NCBI RefSeq assembly: GCF_003952425.1
Contig: NZ_CP034449.1
Span: forward strand, 5,320,001-5,384,000
Direction: 5' to 3'
Source: Mesorhizobium sp. M2A.F.Ca.ET.046.03.2.1
Lineage (GTDB): Bacteria > Pseudomonadota > Alphaproteobacteria > Rhizobiales > Rhizobiaceae
Length of the DNA stretch: 64,000 nt
Positions 10,697 to 19,615 of the stretch are shown piece after piece. A program made the position numbers and the translations under genes. Under the pieces are notes generated by a model, which was not told where the DNA came from, searched no databases, and saw only the letters and a program-made list of their open reading frames with translations. Each line of letters starts with the position of its first letter. Within the stretch, counting starts at the first letter, position 1.

Positions 10697-11626
10697 ATGC
10701 CGCTCCGTTTCACGCTCAGACAGCTCGAATATTTCGTCGCCGTTGGCGAAGCCGGCTCGATCGCCAAGGCGGCCGAGCAGGTGAACGTCTCGCCGCCGTC
10801 GATCTCGGCCTCGATCGCGCAACTCGAGGCCGAATTCGGCGTTCAGCTCTTCGTGCGCAAGCACTCGCATGCGCTGGCGCTGACGGCGGGAGGGCGCCTC
10901 TTCCTCAAGGAAGCCGCGCGCCTGCTCAACGATGCCGATGCGCTGCACGACATTGCCGGCGATATCGCCGAAAAGGTGCGCGGGCCGCTGGCCGTCGGCT
11001 GCCTGCTCACTTTCGCGCAGATCGTGCTGCCGGCGCTGCGCAAAAAGTTCGAGGACGCCTATCCGGATGTGCGCGTCCGGCAATTCGAGCGCAACCAGGG
11101 GCAATTGTTCGAGATGCTGCAGCGTGGCGAAATCGACGCCGCGCTCACCTACGATCTGGAACTGTCGCAGGACATGACGTTCGAGCCGCTGATGCAACTG
11201 CCGGCCTATGTGATGCTGCCGGCCGCGCATCGCCTGGCGGGGAGGGCGGGCATCACGCCCGAGGAACTGGTCGACGAGCCGATGGTGCTGCTCGATCTGC
11301 CCTACAGCCGAGAATACTTCCTCTCGGCGTTCCAAGGCCTGCGGCCCAGGATCGCCGAGCGCACCGGCGACATCGCCGTGATGCGCTCGATGGTGGCCAA
11401 CGGCTTCGGCTACGGCATCGCCAATATGCGGCCGCTCAACGCCATGTCGCCGGACGGCAAGCTGCTGGTCTTCGTTCCCCTGCTGGGCGACATCAGGCCG
11501 CTGACCATGGGCATTGCGCTGCCCAACGCCGAGCACCGCACGCTGACGGTGCAAGCCTTCATCGACCATTGCCGCCGCTTCGTCGTCGAACAAGGCGTCT
11601 TCGGGACGGAGCGCATCGTCAAGTGA
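10697..11626 (+). CDS. LysR-family transcriptional regulator
   Basis: Regulator of 309 residues with an N-terminal winged helix-turn-helix (residues 5-63: LRQLEYFVAVGEAGSIAKAA, PPSISASIAQLEAEFG) and a C-terminal periplasmic-binding-like effector domain. It follows the monooxygenase-RidA-DUF1028 genes by 178 bp and ends 3 bp from the convergent deacetylase gene. It probably controls one of these sets. Confidence 0.9.
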   Translation: MPLRFTLRQLEYFVAVGEAGSIAKAAEQVNVSPPSISASIAQLEAEFGVQLFVRKHSHALALTAGGRLFLKEAARLLNDADALHDIAGDIAEKVRGPLAVGCLLTFAQIVLPALRKKFEDAYPDVRVRQFERNQGQLFEMLQRGEIDAALTYDLELSQDMTFEPLMQLPAYVMLPAAHRLAGRAGITPEELVDEPMVLLDLPYSREYFLSAFQGLRPRIAERTGDIAVMRSMVANGFGYGIANMRPLNAMSPDGKLLVFVPLLGDIRPLTMGIALPNAEHRTLTVQAFIDHCRRFVVEQGVFGTERIVK

Positions 11627-11628
11627 GG

Positions 11629-12786
11629 TTACGGCCAGCCGTCGGTGAGCCGCGACAGCAGTCGCTCCAGCATCTCGTCGCAGCGCCGCAATTGCTCGAC
11701 GCTGACATATTCGTCCGGCTTGTGTCCTTGCGCCATCGAGCCCGGACCGCAGACGACGGAAGGCGTGCCGAGATCGCGGCTGAACAATCCGCCTTCCGTG
11801 CCGAAGGCGACCTTCATGGTGTCGTTGGCGCCGGTCAGCGATTTTACGAACGCGACCGCTTCCGAAGCTGCCGGCGTGTCGAGGCCCGGATAGGTGTTGG
11901 TGATCTCGATGTCGATTGCCGCTTCGGGGGCGATCGAAGCGGCATCCGCGGCAATGCGTGCGGCCGCACTGCGCAGCCTGTCGAGGATGCCCGTGGCATC
12001 GTCGGCGGCGACGTTGCGAATCTCAAAATCGACCACGCAGAGGTTGGGGACGATGTTGAGCGCCACGCCGGCATTGATCTTGCCGACATGCACCGTCGTG
12101 TAGGGAATGTCGTAGTCGCCGTCGCGCGCGCCGTCGCGGGCAAGCCGGTCCTGTTCCTCGCGCAAGGCGCGCACGAAATCGCAGCCGAGATGGATGGCGT
12201 TGAGCGCCAGCGGAGCAAGAGCCGAATGGCCTTCGCGTCCCCTGCAGACGGCGCGCGCCGCGAGCTTGCCCTTGTGCCCCGTGGCCACCTGCATGTTGGT
12301 CGGCTCGCCGATAATACAGAGCAGCGGGCGTTGCGGTGCGGCGCTCAGCATGTCGATCAGGTCGCGCACGCCGAGGCAGCCGACCTCCTCGTCATAGGAG
12401 AGCGCCAGATGCAAGGGCGTGCGCAGCGGCATCTTCGCTGCCTTGAGGCAGGCCGCGAGCGCTGAGGCGACGAAGCCCTTCATGTCCGCGGCGCCGCGCC
12501 CGTAGAGCCTGCCGTCGCGTTCGGTCATGGAGAATGGCGGCAGCGTCCAGTTCTGGCCGTCGACAGGAACGACGTCGGTATGGCCAGACAGCATGATGCC
12601 GGGCCTGTCGGACGGGCCGATGGTGGCAAAGAGGTTGGCTTTGTGGCCGTCGGCGCTGTGGATGAGCTGGCTGGCTATGCCGCTCGTTTCGAGCAAGTCA
12701 GCCACATAACTGACGAGGTCGAGGTTCGACTCGCGGCTCACTGTCGGGAAGGCTATCAGCCGTTCGAGGATATCGATGCTGCCCAT
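11629..12786 (-). CDS. argE: Acetylornithine deacetylase (ArgE/M20 family)
   Basis: M20 metallopeptidase-family amidohydrolase of 385 residues. Metal-ligand motifs are SGHTDVVP (His69, Asp71), GRGAADMKG (Asp101), DEEVG (about residues 132-136) and the late His in AQGHKPDEY. The length and the segments NLFATIG and LYGRGAADMKGF fit the ArgE branch that removes acetyl from N-acetylornithine. Rhizobia usually make arginine with ArgJ, and this gene sits among catabolic genes, so it may instead deacylate another N-acyl amino acid. Confidence 0.82.
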   Translation of the reverse strand: MGSIDILERLIAFPTVSRESNLDLVSYVADLLETSGIASQLIHSADGHKANLFATIGPSDRPGIMLSGHTDVVPVDGQNWTLPPFSMTERDGRLYGRGAADMKGFVASALAACLKAAKMPLRTPLHLALSYDEEVGCLGVRDLIDMLSAAPQRPLLCIIGEPTNMQVATGHKGKLAARAVCRGREGHSALAPLALNAIHLGCDFVRALREEQDRLARDGARDGDYDIPYTTVHVGKINAGVALNIVPNLCVVDFEIRNVAADDATGILDRLRSAAARIAADAASIAPEAAIDIEITNTYPGLDTPAASEAVAFVKSLTGANDTMKVAFGTEGGLFSRDLGTPSVVCGPGSMAQGHKPDEYVSVEQLRRCDEMLERLLSRLTDGWP

Positions 12787-12874
12787 GTGCCTTGTCCCGT
12801 TGCCGCAACCGGCTGTCTACATCGGGCGATGACCGCCCTGAAGTCGCATTTGGCTCAGCTTCGATTCATTGCAG

Positions 12875-12900
12875 CCTAATCCCGGCGACGCGAGATTAGG
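12875..12900. promoter_or_regulatory. Inverted repeat in the argE/demethylase divergent promoter region
   Basis: CCTAATC (12875-12881) and GATTAGG (12894-12900) form a perfect 7-bp dyad with a 12-bp spacer. A further CCTAA half-site lies at 12906. Size and position suit a dimeric regulator, possibly of LysR type, acting on the divergent genes at 12786 and 13008. Confidence 0.4.
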
Positions 12901-13007
12901 CATGTCCTAACCCGCGCAGAAGAATTCCGTAGTTTTCCCGCGCCGGCGCCAACTTATGAGTAGTCTCCGGAGCATCGGCAGCGCCAGCCGACGAGAAGGG
13001 AAGTACC

Positions 13008-15077
13008 ATGCGCGACCCACGCTACGACATTCTGTTCGAGCCGATGAAGATCGGTCCGGTGACCGCCAAGAACCGCTTCTACCAGGTTCCGCACTGCAAT
13101 GGCGGCGGCTATCGCGATCCGTCGGCCGCGGCCGAGATGCGCCGCATGAAGTCCGAAGGCGGATGGGGCGTCATCTTCACCGAACAGACGGAGATGCACC
13201 ACACCTCGGAGATCACGCCCTTCATCGAGCTCCGCCTGTGGGACGACGCCGACATTCCGGCTTTGGCCAAGATGGCGAAAGCCATGCACGAATATGGCGC
13301 GCTGGCCGGCATCCAGCTCGCCTATTCCGGCATCAATGGCCCCAACCTCTACACCAAGGAGGTTCCGCGCGGGCCGTCGGCTTTGCCGATCCGCACCTTC
13401 ACCAACGATCCGGTGCAGGCGCGCGCCATGGACAAGCAGGATATACGCGACCTGCGCCGCTGGCACCGCAACGCTTTCAAGCGCGCCAGGCAGGCGGGTT
13501 TCGACCTTGTGTGCCTCTACGGCGCGCATGGTTTCGGCATCATCCAGCATTTCCTGTCCACCGCCACCAACCAGCGCAGCGACGAATATGGCGGCTCGCT
13601 GGAGAACCGTTCGCGGCTGATGCGCGAGCTGATCGAGGAAGGGCGGGACGCGATCGGCGATACCTGCGGCCTGACGCTCAGGCTGTCGCTGGACGAGATG
13701 ATCGGCGAGCTTGGCTTCGCCAATTCCGAAGTCCGCGACATGATCGAGATGCATGCCGAGCTGCCTGATCTCTGGGACCTCGCCCACGGCGCCTGGGAGG
13801 ATTGCTCGGGACCCTCGCGCTTCAAGGAAGAGGCAGCGCAGGAGAGCCTCGTCTCCGGCATCAAGAAACTGACCTCGAAGCCGGTCGTCGGCGTCGGCCG
13901 CTTCACCTCGCCGGATGTGATGGTGAGGATGATCAAGTCCGGCACGCTCGACTTCATCGGCTGCGCCCGCCCGTCGATCGCCGATCCCTTCCTGCCGAAG
14001 AAGGTCGAGGAGGGCCGCATCGAGGACATACGCGAATGCATCGGCTGCAACATCTGCATCACCGGAGACATGACCATGTCCATCTCGCGCTGCACGCAGA
14101 ATCCGACCTTCATGGAGGAATGGCGCAAGGGCTGGCATCCGGAGCGCATGCAGGCCAAGGGTGACAGCGACAGCGTGCTGATCGTCGGCGCTGGGCCCGC
14201 CGGGCTGGAGGCCGCCCGCGCGCTCGGCCTGCGCGGCTATCAGGTGGCCTTGGCGGAAGCGGGCACCGAACTCGGCGGGCGCGTGGCGCGCGAGTGCCTG
14301 CTGCCGGGCCTGTCCGCCTGGGGCAGGGTGCGCGACTATCGCCAATACCAGATCAGCCAGATGCCCAATGTCGACATCTATTTTCAGAGCCGGCTGTCGG
14401 CGGACGACCTCCTGTCCTTCGGCTTCCAGAATGTCGCCATCGCCACCGGGTCGACCTGGCGGCGCGACGGCGTGGCACGCGCGCATGTCGTGCCGATGCC
14501 GATCGACGCCGCCATGCCGGTCTACACGCCGGACGATCTGATGGACGGCAAGGTGCCGGCCGGCAATGTCGTGCTGTTCGACGACGACCACTATTATATG
14601 GGCGGAGTTCTTGCCGAACTGATGGCGCGGCGGGGCGCCAAGGTGACCCTGGTGACGCCATCGGCCTATGTGTCGGACTGGACCCGCAACACGCTGGAGC
14701 AGGGCGCCATCCACCGCCGCCTGGCGGAGCTGGGTGTCGATATCGTCCTCAACCGGACCGTCACGAGCATCGTGTCGGGCGGCGTCATCACGGCCTGCGT
14801 CTATACCGGAGCGCGGCAGGAGCTGGCGGCCGATGCCGTCGTTCTGGTCACGTCGCGCAATCAGGACGACACCGTCTGGCGCGAACTGAAAGCCCGGGAA
14901 AACGAATGGGCCGACAACGGCATACGTTCGATCAAGGTCATCGGCGATGCCGAGGCGCCGGGGCCGATCGCCTGGGCTACCTATGCCGGCCACCGCTTCG
15001 CCCGGGAACTGGACGAGGCCGATATCGGCGATGCCTTGCCCTTCCGGCGTGAGGTGACGGCGCTGGCGGAGAATTAA
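13008..15077 (+). CDS. N-methyl amino acid demethylase-like Fe-S flavoprotein (StcD/DgcA/trimethylamine dehydrogenase family)
   Basis: Cytoplasmic enzyme of 689 residues. Residues 1-330 form an old-yellow-enzyme FMN barrel (YDILFEPMKIGPVTAKNRFYQ). A [4Fe-4S] motif follows with Cys344, Cys347, Cys350 and Cys362, then RKGWHPE, and a C-terminal nucleotide-binding domain begins at LIVGAGPAGLEAARALG. The N-terminus resembles what I recall of the N-methylproline demethylase StcD and the dimethylglycine demethylase DgcA, so an N-methylated amino acid or betaine breakdown product is the likely substrate. The ATG at 13008 follows AGAAGGGAAG. Confidence 0.85.
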   Translation: MRDPRYDILFEPMKIGPVTAKNRFYQVPHCNGGGYRDPSAAAEMRRMKSEGGWGVIFTEQTEMHHTSEITPFIELRLWDDADIPALAKMAKAMHEYGALAGIQLAYSGINGPNLYTKEVPRGPSALPIRTFTNDPVQARAMDKQDIRDLRRWHRNAFKRARQAGFDLVCLYGAHGFGIIQHFLSTATNQRSDEYGGSLENRSRLMRELIEEGRDAIGDTCGLTLRLSLDEMIGELGFANSEVRDMIEMHAELPDLWDLAHGAWEDCSGPSRFKEEAAQESLVSGIKKLTSKPVVGVGRFTSPDVMVRMIKSGTLDFIGCARPSIADPFLPKKVEEGRIEDIRECIGCNICITGDMTMSISRCTQNPTFMEEWRKGWHPERMQAKGDSDSVLIVGAGPAGLEAARALGLRGYQVALAEAGTELGGRVARECLLPGLSAWGRVRDYRQYQISQMPNVDIYFQSRLSADDLLSFGFQNVAIATGSTWRRDGVARAHVVPMPIDAAMPVYTPDDLMDGKVPAGNVVLFDDDHYYMGGVLAELMARRGAKVTLVTPSAYVSDWTRNTLEQGAIHRRLAELGVDIVLNRTVTSIVSGGVITACVYTGARQELAADAVVLVTSRNQDDTVWRELKARENEWADNGIRSIKVIGDAEAPGPIAWATYAGHRFARELDEADIGDALPFRREVTALAEN

Positions 15078-15089
15078 CGCCGGCTCAGC

Positions 15090-16148
15090 TCAATCACACG
15101 TCGTCGCGGCCTTGAGCGCTTCGGCACGAGAGGGCGCGGGCAAGGCGCCTATACGTCGAACAGAGGCGTAGAATCTCGGATAGTTGCCGGAGCACAAGTC
15201 GAACAGGCGAAGGAAGGCCGGGACCTGTTCGCCGTAGACGGCAGTGGCGGCGAACTTCGCGTTGTTGATCGGGCTGTCGAACCAGGCGTCATATCCGCGG
15301 TATCCAGCCCAGCGCTTGTCGCGCATCTGCCGGTAGCGCATCCGCAGCCTGTCGATCGCGGCTGCCTTGGCGGCCGCCATCTGCTCCGGGCCGCGGGGAC
15401 TTCCATAGACCTGTTTCAGCTCGTCCCGGGTCTTCGAGATCAATCCGAGGAAATCCGCCTTGCGCTTGCGATCGGCTTCGTAGCTGCGCAATCCGGCGCG
15501 ATTGCCGGTGGCGCGCAGCCATTTCCTCGTGCCGGTGGTTTCGACGGAAACCGCGAAGGCCTCGTTGAACGCGGAGTCGCCGTTCACATAGACTTTCTGG
15601 TGCGCCAGCTCATGGAAGACAAGGCTGGCGAGATAGGTGTCGTTCTGGCGCAGCATGGTGCTGAGCAGCGGGTCGCTGAACCAGCCCAGCGTGGAATAGG
15701 CCGTGATACCCGTCACATAGACGTCCAGCCCCCGCCGCTGCAGCGCGGCGGCATTTTCGAACGCGTCCTTGCGCGAAAAGTAGCCCTTGTAGGGAACGCA
15801 GCCGAACACCGGAAAGCACCATGTTACCGGCGCGAGCGAGAATTGCGGCGCGGCAAAGACCGCCAAGGTCACATCGTTGCGGCCGACATCGACATAGCTG
15901 CGGTAGCTGCTGTTGTCGGGCAGCGCCAGTTCTTCCGTGGCAAAGCGGCGGATGGCGGTGGCCGATGTCAGCTTGGCGCGCAGCGCCTTGGGCGTAGAGG
16001 GATCGCGGATCAGTTTTCCAACATTTTTCCGCGCGGCCATGATCTCGACATGGCCCTCCAGCGACTGCGCGTAGTAGGAAATGCTGGTGCAGCCGGTCAC
16101 ACCGGACGCCATGATCGCAGCAGCAAGCAATCGAAAAACGCGCTTCAA
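15090..16148 (-). CDS. Lipoprotein aminopeptidase, PF10023-like
   Basis: Predicted membrane-anchored metallopeptidase of 352 residues. The signal peptide ends in the lipobox GVTGC (Cys20). The zinc motif HELAH is at residues 179-183, with a downstream Glu in NEAFAV (about residue 196). These features and the segment YVTGITAYSTLGWFSDP fit the predicted aminopeptidase family COG4324. The start appears to be TTG at 16148, because the next ATG falls inside the signal peptide. It is convergent with the demethylase gene and seems to be a single-gene unit. Confidence 0.82.
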   Translation of the reverse strand: MKRVFRLLAAAIMASGVTGCTSISYYAQSLEGHVEIMAARKNVGKLIRDPSTPKALRAKLTSATAIRRFATEELALPDNSSYRSYVDVGRNDVTLAVFAAPQFSLAPVTWCFPVFGCVPYKGYFSRKDAFENAAALQRRGLDVYVTGITAYSTLGWFSDPLLSTMLRQNDTYLASLVFHELAHQKVYVNGDSAFNEAFAVSVETTGTRKWLRATGNRAGLRSYEADRKRKADFLGLISKTRDELKQVYGSPRGPEQMAAAKAAAIDRLRMRYRQMRDKRWAGYRGYDAWFDSPINNAKFAATAVYGEQVPAFLRLFDLCSGNYPRFYASVRRIGALPAPSRAEALKAATTCD

Positions 16149-16268
16149 AGCTTGCCCACCGCCTGCTCATCTCCTCGGGAGCGAATGTCCCCTTGCTCGC
16201 CGAGTCTCAAACAGGCGCACCTGTTTTCGTCAAGACCTCGAGCGGGCGGCGCGGCGCTTGCCGCTCCG

Positions 16269-17375
16269 TCAAGACTTGACGATCTCCGTTACGCAGTGGA
16301 CGTAGTCCATGCGATGGCCTTCGGGAGCTTGCGCGACGTCGGCTTCATAGGCGCCGTAGAAATCGTCGATGATCGCGGAGCGTTCGCTTGGCGGTCGCGC
16401 GGGATCGAGCGCGTTGGCGAAAACGGTCTCGGACCAGGAGCGCAGCGTCGGCACATAGGCCCGGGCGAAATCCCCCGCATTGCGATGGGTGCGGAACGCC
16501 TCGGCATATGGGCAAGGCGTCACCATGGTGAACATCGTCTCCAACTTCAGCCCGGCTTGCGACACCGGCGAAGCGGGATCGCGGAACGGCGCGGCGAACT
16601 CCTCAGGTGTCTTGTAGAACTGCTGGAACGTCGCGTTGACATATTCCGCCTCGTTGATCCGCCCGGTCCGCAGCAGGTCGCGCCAATGGCGGGCGAAGCT
16701 GTCGAACATGTCGGCGCCCGTCGTATGTCCGAGATAGCGGCCTTCCTCGTCGATGCAGAAATTGGCCAGCGCAAGCCGCCCGCCTGATCGCAATTCGCGC
16801 GCCCTGGCAAGCAGGATCGTCTCCCAATCGCGCAGCGCCTGGGCGCGGAACTGCTCGCGCTCGGCATTGCTTGCACCGACCGCCTGGACGTGGTCGGCGA
16901 TCATGCACGGCCGCTTGCTGATCCAGTGCATCGCCGTCGCGGAAAAGCCGAAGGAGAGCGAATTGTCCGGCAGGATCTGGCGGTAGAAGCTGGTGCCGCT
17001 ACCGAAGATGTAAAGCCCGGGCGTCTCGGCCAGCGGCGCTTCGGTGGAGGTTCCAAGAAGGCCCTGGCTGAGCCGGAACAAGGTCGAGAAATCGTTATGG
17101 GGCAGGTCGGTATAGGTGATCGATATCGCCCGGTTCGGTTCCCTCTCCCGAACGGCGCCGATCAGCCGTCGCATCATGTCCATGGAAGTGCCCCCATCGG
17201 CGGCGCCGAAATCGGCGATGGCGAAGGGCAGGCCGTCGGCCAGTCGGGGCATCCTGGCGACAGCCTCGATGACGAGATCGCCGACCTTGTCGATGACGTA
17301 TTTGGCGCCGACGGTATTGGCCGAATAGTAGCCTGCGCCACGCATGGCGATCTTCTGGCCGTCGGCTGCACTCAT
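16269..17375 (-). CDS. SABATH-type SAM-dependent carboxyl methyltransferase
   Basis: Protein of 368 residues resembling the plant SABATH family (salicylate, benzoate, jasmonate, IAA and gibberellin carboxyl methyltransferases). The N-terminal GYYSANTVGAKYVID corresponds to the family's substrate/SAM opening. FAIADFGAADGGTSMDMM is the SAM-binding motif, and ITYTDLPHNDFSTLF, SFYRQILPDNSLSFGFSATAMHW and GGRLALANF follow family order. It probably methylates the carboxyl group of a small acid. It is the last gene of the LysR-led minus operon, 15 bp after the DUF3726 gene, with GGGGAG before its ATG. The substrate is unknown. Confidence 0.82.
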   Translation of the reverse strand: MSAADGQKIAMRGAGYYSANTVGAKYVIDKVGDLVIEAVARMPRLADGLPFAIADFGAADGGTSMDMMRRLIGAVREREPNRAISITYTDLPHNDFSTLFRLSQGLLGTSTEAPLAETPGLYIFGSGTSFYRQILPDNSLSFGFSATAMHWISKRPCMIADHVQAVGASNAEREQFRAQALRDWETILLARARELRSGGRLALANFCIDEEGRYLGHTTGADMFDSFARHWRDLLRTGRINEAEYVNATFQQFYKTPEEFAAPFRDPASPVSQAGLKLETMFTMVTPCPYAEAFRTHRNAGDFARAYVPTLRSWSETVFANALDPARPPSERSAIIDDFYGAYEADVAQAPEGHRMDYVHCVTEIVKS

Positions 17376-17390
17376 TTTGTTCTCCCCTTG

Positions 17391-17969
17391 TTATTCATCG
17401 TCCACCCGGCCGCCACCGGCACCACGCACGCGCGATCTTTCGCTTTCCGGCACATAGGTTCTGGCGGCGAAGGAATTGAGCGCCGCAAGTGTCCGCTCGT
17501 CGATCGCGCCGCGCCGGCCTGTGGCTGGCTGCTCGGTTTCGGCGCGGCGTTCGATGACGACATCGGCGCGCGTCGCCAGCCCCACGGGCCGCGCTACGCG
17601 CATGGGTGAGCGGCGCAGCATGGCGTCGAACCAGACCGGCAGGCCGACATCCAGGATCGTCAGCGGCATAACGTTCGCTGGAGGCGGTTCGTCGAGCAGC
17701 AGGGCCGCCGTCTGGATGGGACAGAGCGGCCCTCCAGTCGCGGCGTCAGTCTCGCCGCTCCGCCAGCGCGCCGCGCGGGCAAGGCTGGGAGGCTCGAAGG
17801 ATTGTGCTTGTTCGGCAAGGCTCAGCATGGCCTTGCCCCAGTTGTCGTCCTCGGCCGCGATCCGGCGCGCCGCGCGGCCGACATCCTCGGCCAATCCCCA
17901 TGAAAATCCGGCGCCCCGCGCCGCCTTGGCGCTCAGCGTTTCCACCTCGTTGAACGAAAGGTCGATCAC
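17391..17969 (-). CDS. DUF3726 family protein
   Basis: Protein of 192 residues. The start IDLSFNEVETLSAKAARGAGFSWGLAEDVG is what I recall as the DUF3726 signature; function unknown. The start is GTG in a GTGA overlap with the upstream 549-residue gene, so translation is coupled. The C-terminal 30 residues are Arg/Gly-rich and probably disordered. Tight packing between the unrecognised 549-residue protein and a methyltransferase suggests a dedicated pathway role. Confidence 0.75.
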   Translation of the reverse strand: MIDLSFNEVETLSAKAARGAGFSWGLAEDVGRAARRIAAEDDNWGKAMLSLAEQAQSFEPPSLARAARWRSGETDAATGGPLCPIQTAALLLDEPPPANVMPLTILDVGLPVWFDAMLRRSPMRVARPVGLATRADVVIERRAETEQPATGRRGAIDERTLAALNSFAARTYVPESERSRVRGAGGGRVDDE

Positions 17970-19615
17970 GCGGCCCCTCCTGCCATCGTGGCGACATCCT
18001 CGATCAGCGGCTCGCCGCTGAACAGCGCGATGCGCAGCCAGCGGTCGGAGCGCGGATCGAAGCTCTGCGCGCCGAAGAACGCCAGCTTGGCGCGCAATAT
18101 GTCGACGGGCCGCAATTCAGCGCCGATCAGATTGTCGTGGATCTCGGCATAGGGAAATTGCGCGACGATCTGGGCGCGTCGCACCGCATGGCGCCATTCG
18201 GGCCAGCGCAGCAGGAAGTCGGCTACACTGGCCGAGGCCGGCTCCTTTGCCAGCGCGGCCGCCAGGCCGAGCGCGTCGCGCGCGGTGGCCAGGGGCTGTT
18301 CGAGCTCGGCGCCATCCTCCTCGAAGCGTTCGCCAAGCCGGGGCTCTAGCTTTTCTGCCGACACATACCAGAAGCGCGCGCTGGCGGCTGGCTCGGCGAA
18401 GTCGATTGCCATCGCCCAGGAATAGGAATCGAGAAGTGCCCGGCGAAGCAAAGCGCAACCCATGCCGCCTTCTATGGCATGGCCGGGCGTCTCGTCGGCC
18501 TTCATCGTGTCGCCGAGGTCGTCGATCAAGGTGCCGTGCGGTTCGAGGATGAGGGAGACGCAGGCTTCCTGCCCTTCCAGCGAGAAATTCTCTTCAGCGA
18601 AGCGATAGAGCGCATCCCAAGGCCGCGGCTTCGCCAGAAGCTGATCGAGGTTTTCCGACAGCGCGCCGAGATCGGCGGCCAATATTCGGGTTGCCGTGGC
18701 CTGGCGGCTATCGTCGCTGTGCCAGCGGGCAACGCGCCGGCGCAGATCGGCGAGCGCGTTCGAGAAGGCGTCTCGTTCCGCCGCGCCGGCATGTGGTTCG
18801 GCGCGCACCCGCGCCAGCGCGGTTTCGCGGGCGAGGAACCAGCTATGCGTCAACAGCGGATGGCGCACGAGGAAGGGCGCCATGCCGAGTCCGGTCGCGT
18901 TGCCCACACCGAGCGCCCGGCGCAGGTCCGGCGCCAGCTTTGCCGCGCCGGCCGGATTGCGGCGACGGGCAATGTGATCGACAAGGTCGAAAGTGAAGGA
19001 CCGGATCAGCCAGACGGTGAGCATTTCAGCCTGGAAGGATCCGGCAAGCTCCGGCCGTGAGGATATCTCGTCGCGATCCACGATGCCGAACTTGCCGTTG
19101 CCGTAGACCGCCGTGGTGCGAAGCAGATAGCCGACGCCGAGCAACTGCTCCTCATCCGGCTGTTGTCCCTGCGCCAGCGCCGCGGCGACGTCCTCGAAGA
19201 GCCTGACACTCTTGTTCGCGCGCGCCAGCACCAGTTCGCGGCTGGTGTAGCGGCCCGCCTCCTGCAGCGGCGCATTTGCCTCCAGCCGGGCGATGTCGGC
19301 GGCGTCCGGCAATCCGTCATAGAGCACGTAGCTCGTGTCCCAGGCCTGCGCGATCACGCGGTCCGAGCGCTTCTCGTCGTCGAGCGGCGTGGAGAACGCG
19401 ACCAGGCTGTATATCCTTGCCGGCGTCTCGACCGCATAGACCGCGCGCCCGAACCCATTGTCGTCGAGGTCGAACAGGTGCTTGCGGACACGCCATTTCT
19501 CCCTGGCGGCGCGGCGGATCAACTGGCGCAGGAAGCTGAGCCGCGTCGGATGCGCCGCGCCAAGCCGCTTAAGGCGCATGACGACCTCCGGCGGGCGCAG
19601 CGCGATCGCCGTCAT
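17966..19615 (-). CDS. Unrecognised conserved-looking protein, 549 residues
   Basis: I do not recognise a named family. The start MTAIALRPPEVVMRLKRLG lies in an ATGA overlap with the Ldh gene, and the end overlaps the DUF3726 gene by 4 bp, so it is an integral operon member. The protein is soluble, with no signal or membrane segment. Notable segments are SFLRQLIRRAAREKW (residues 26-40), VYAVETPARIYSLVAFS, RVIAQAWDTSYVLYDG, RTTAVYGNGKFGIVDRDE and GNATGLGMAPFLVRHPLLTHSW, the last looking like a conserved core. An open frame continuing upstream of 19615 on the same strand only shadows the Ldh gene. Confidence 0.75.
   Translation of the reverse strand: MTAIALRPPEVVMRLKRLGAAHPTRLSFLRQLIRRAAREKWRVRKHLFDLDDNGFGRAVYAVETPARIYSLVAFSTPLDDEKRSDRVIAQAWDTSYVLYDGLPDAADIARLEANAPLQEAGRYTSRELVLARANKSVRLFEDVAAALAQGQQPDEEQLLGVGYLLRTTAVYGNGKFGIVDRDEISSRPELAGSFQAEMLTVWLIRSFTFDLVDHIARRRNPAGAAKLAPDLRRALGVGNATGLGMAPFLVRHPLLTHSWFLARETALARVRAEPHAGAAERDAFSNALADLRRRVARWHSDDSRQATATRILAADLGALSENLDQLLAKPRPWDALYRFAEENFSLEGQEACVSLILEPHGTLIDDLGDTMKADETPGHAIEGGMGCALLRRALLDSYSWAMAIDFAEPAASARFWYVSAEKLEPRLGERFEEDGAELEQPLATARDALGLAAALAKEPASASVADFLLRWPEWRHAVRRAQIVAQFPYAEIHDNLIGAELRPVDILRAKLAFFGAQSFDPRSDRWLRIALFSGEPLIEDVATMAGGAA

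Noticed and set aside
12954..14993. 679-codon minus-strand open frame over the demethylase gene
   Set aside because: It is the antisense shadow of a gene with an intact Fe-S cluster motif; composition and lack of motifs argue against coding.
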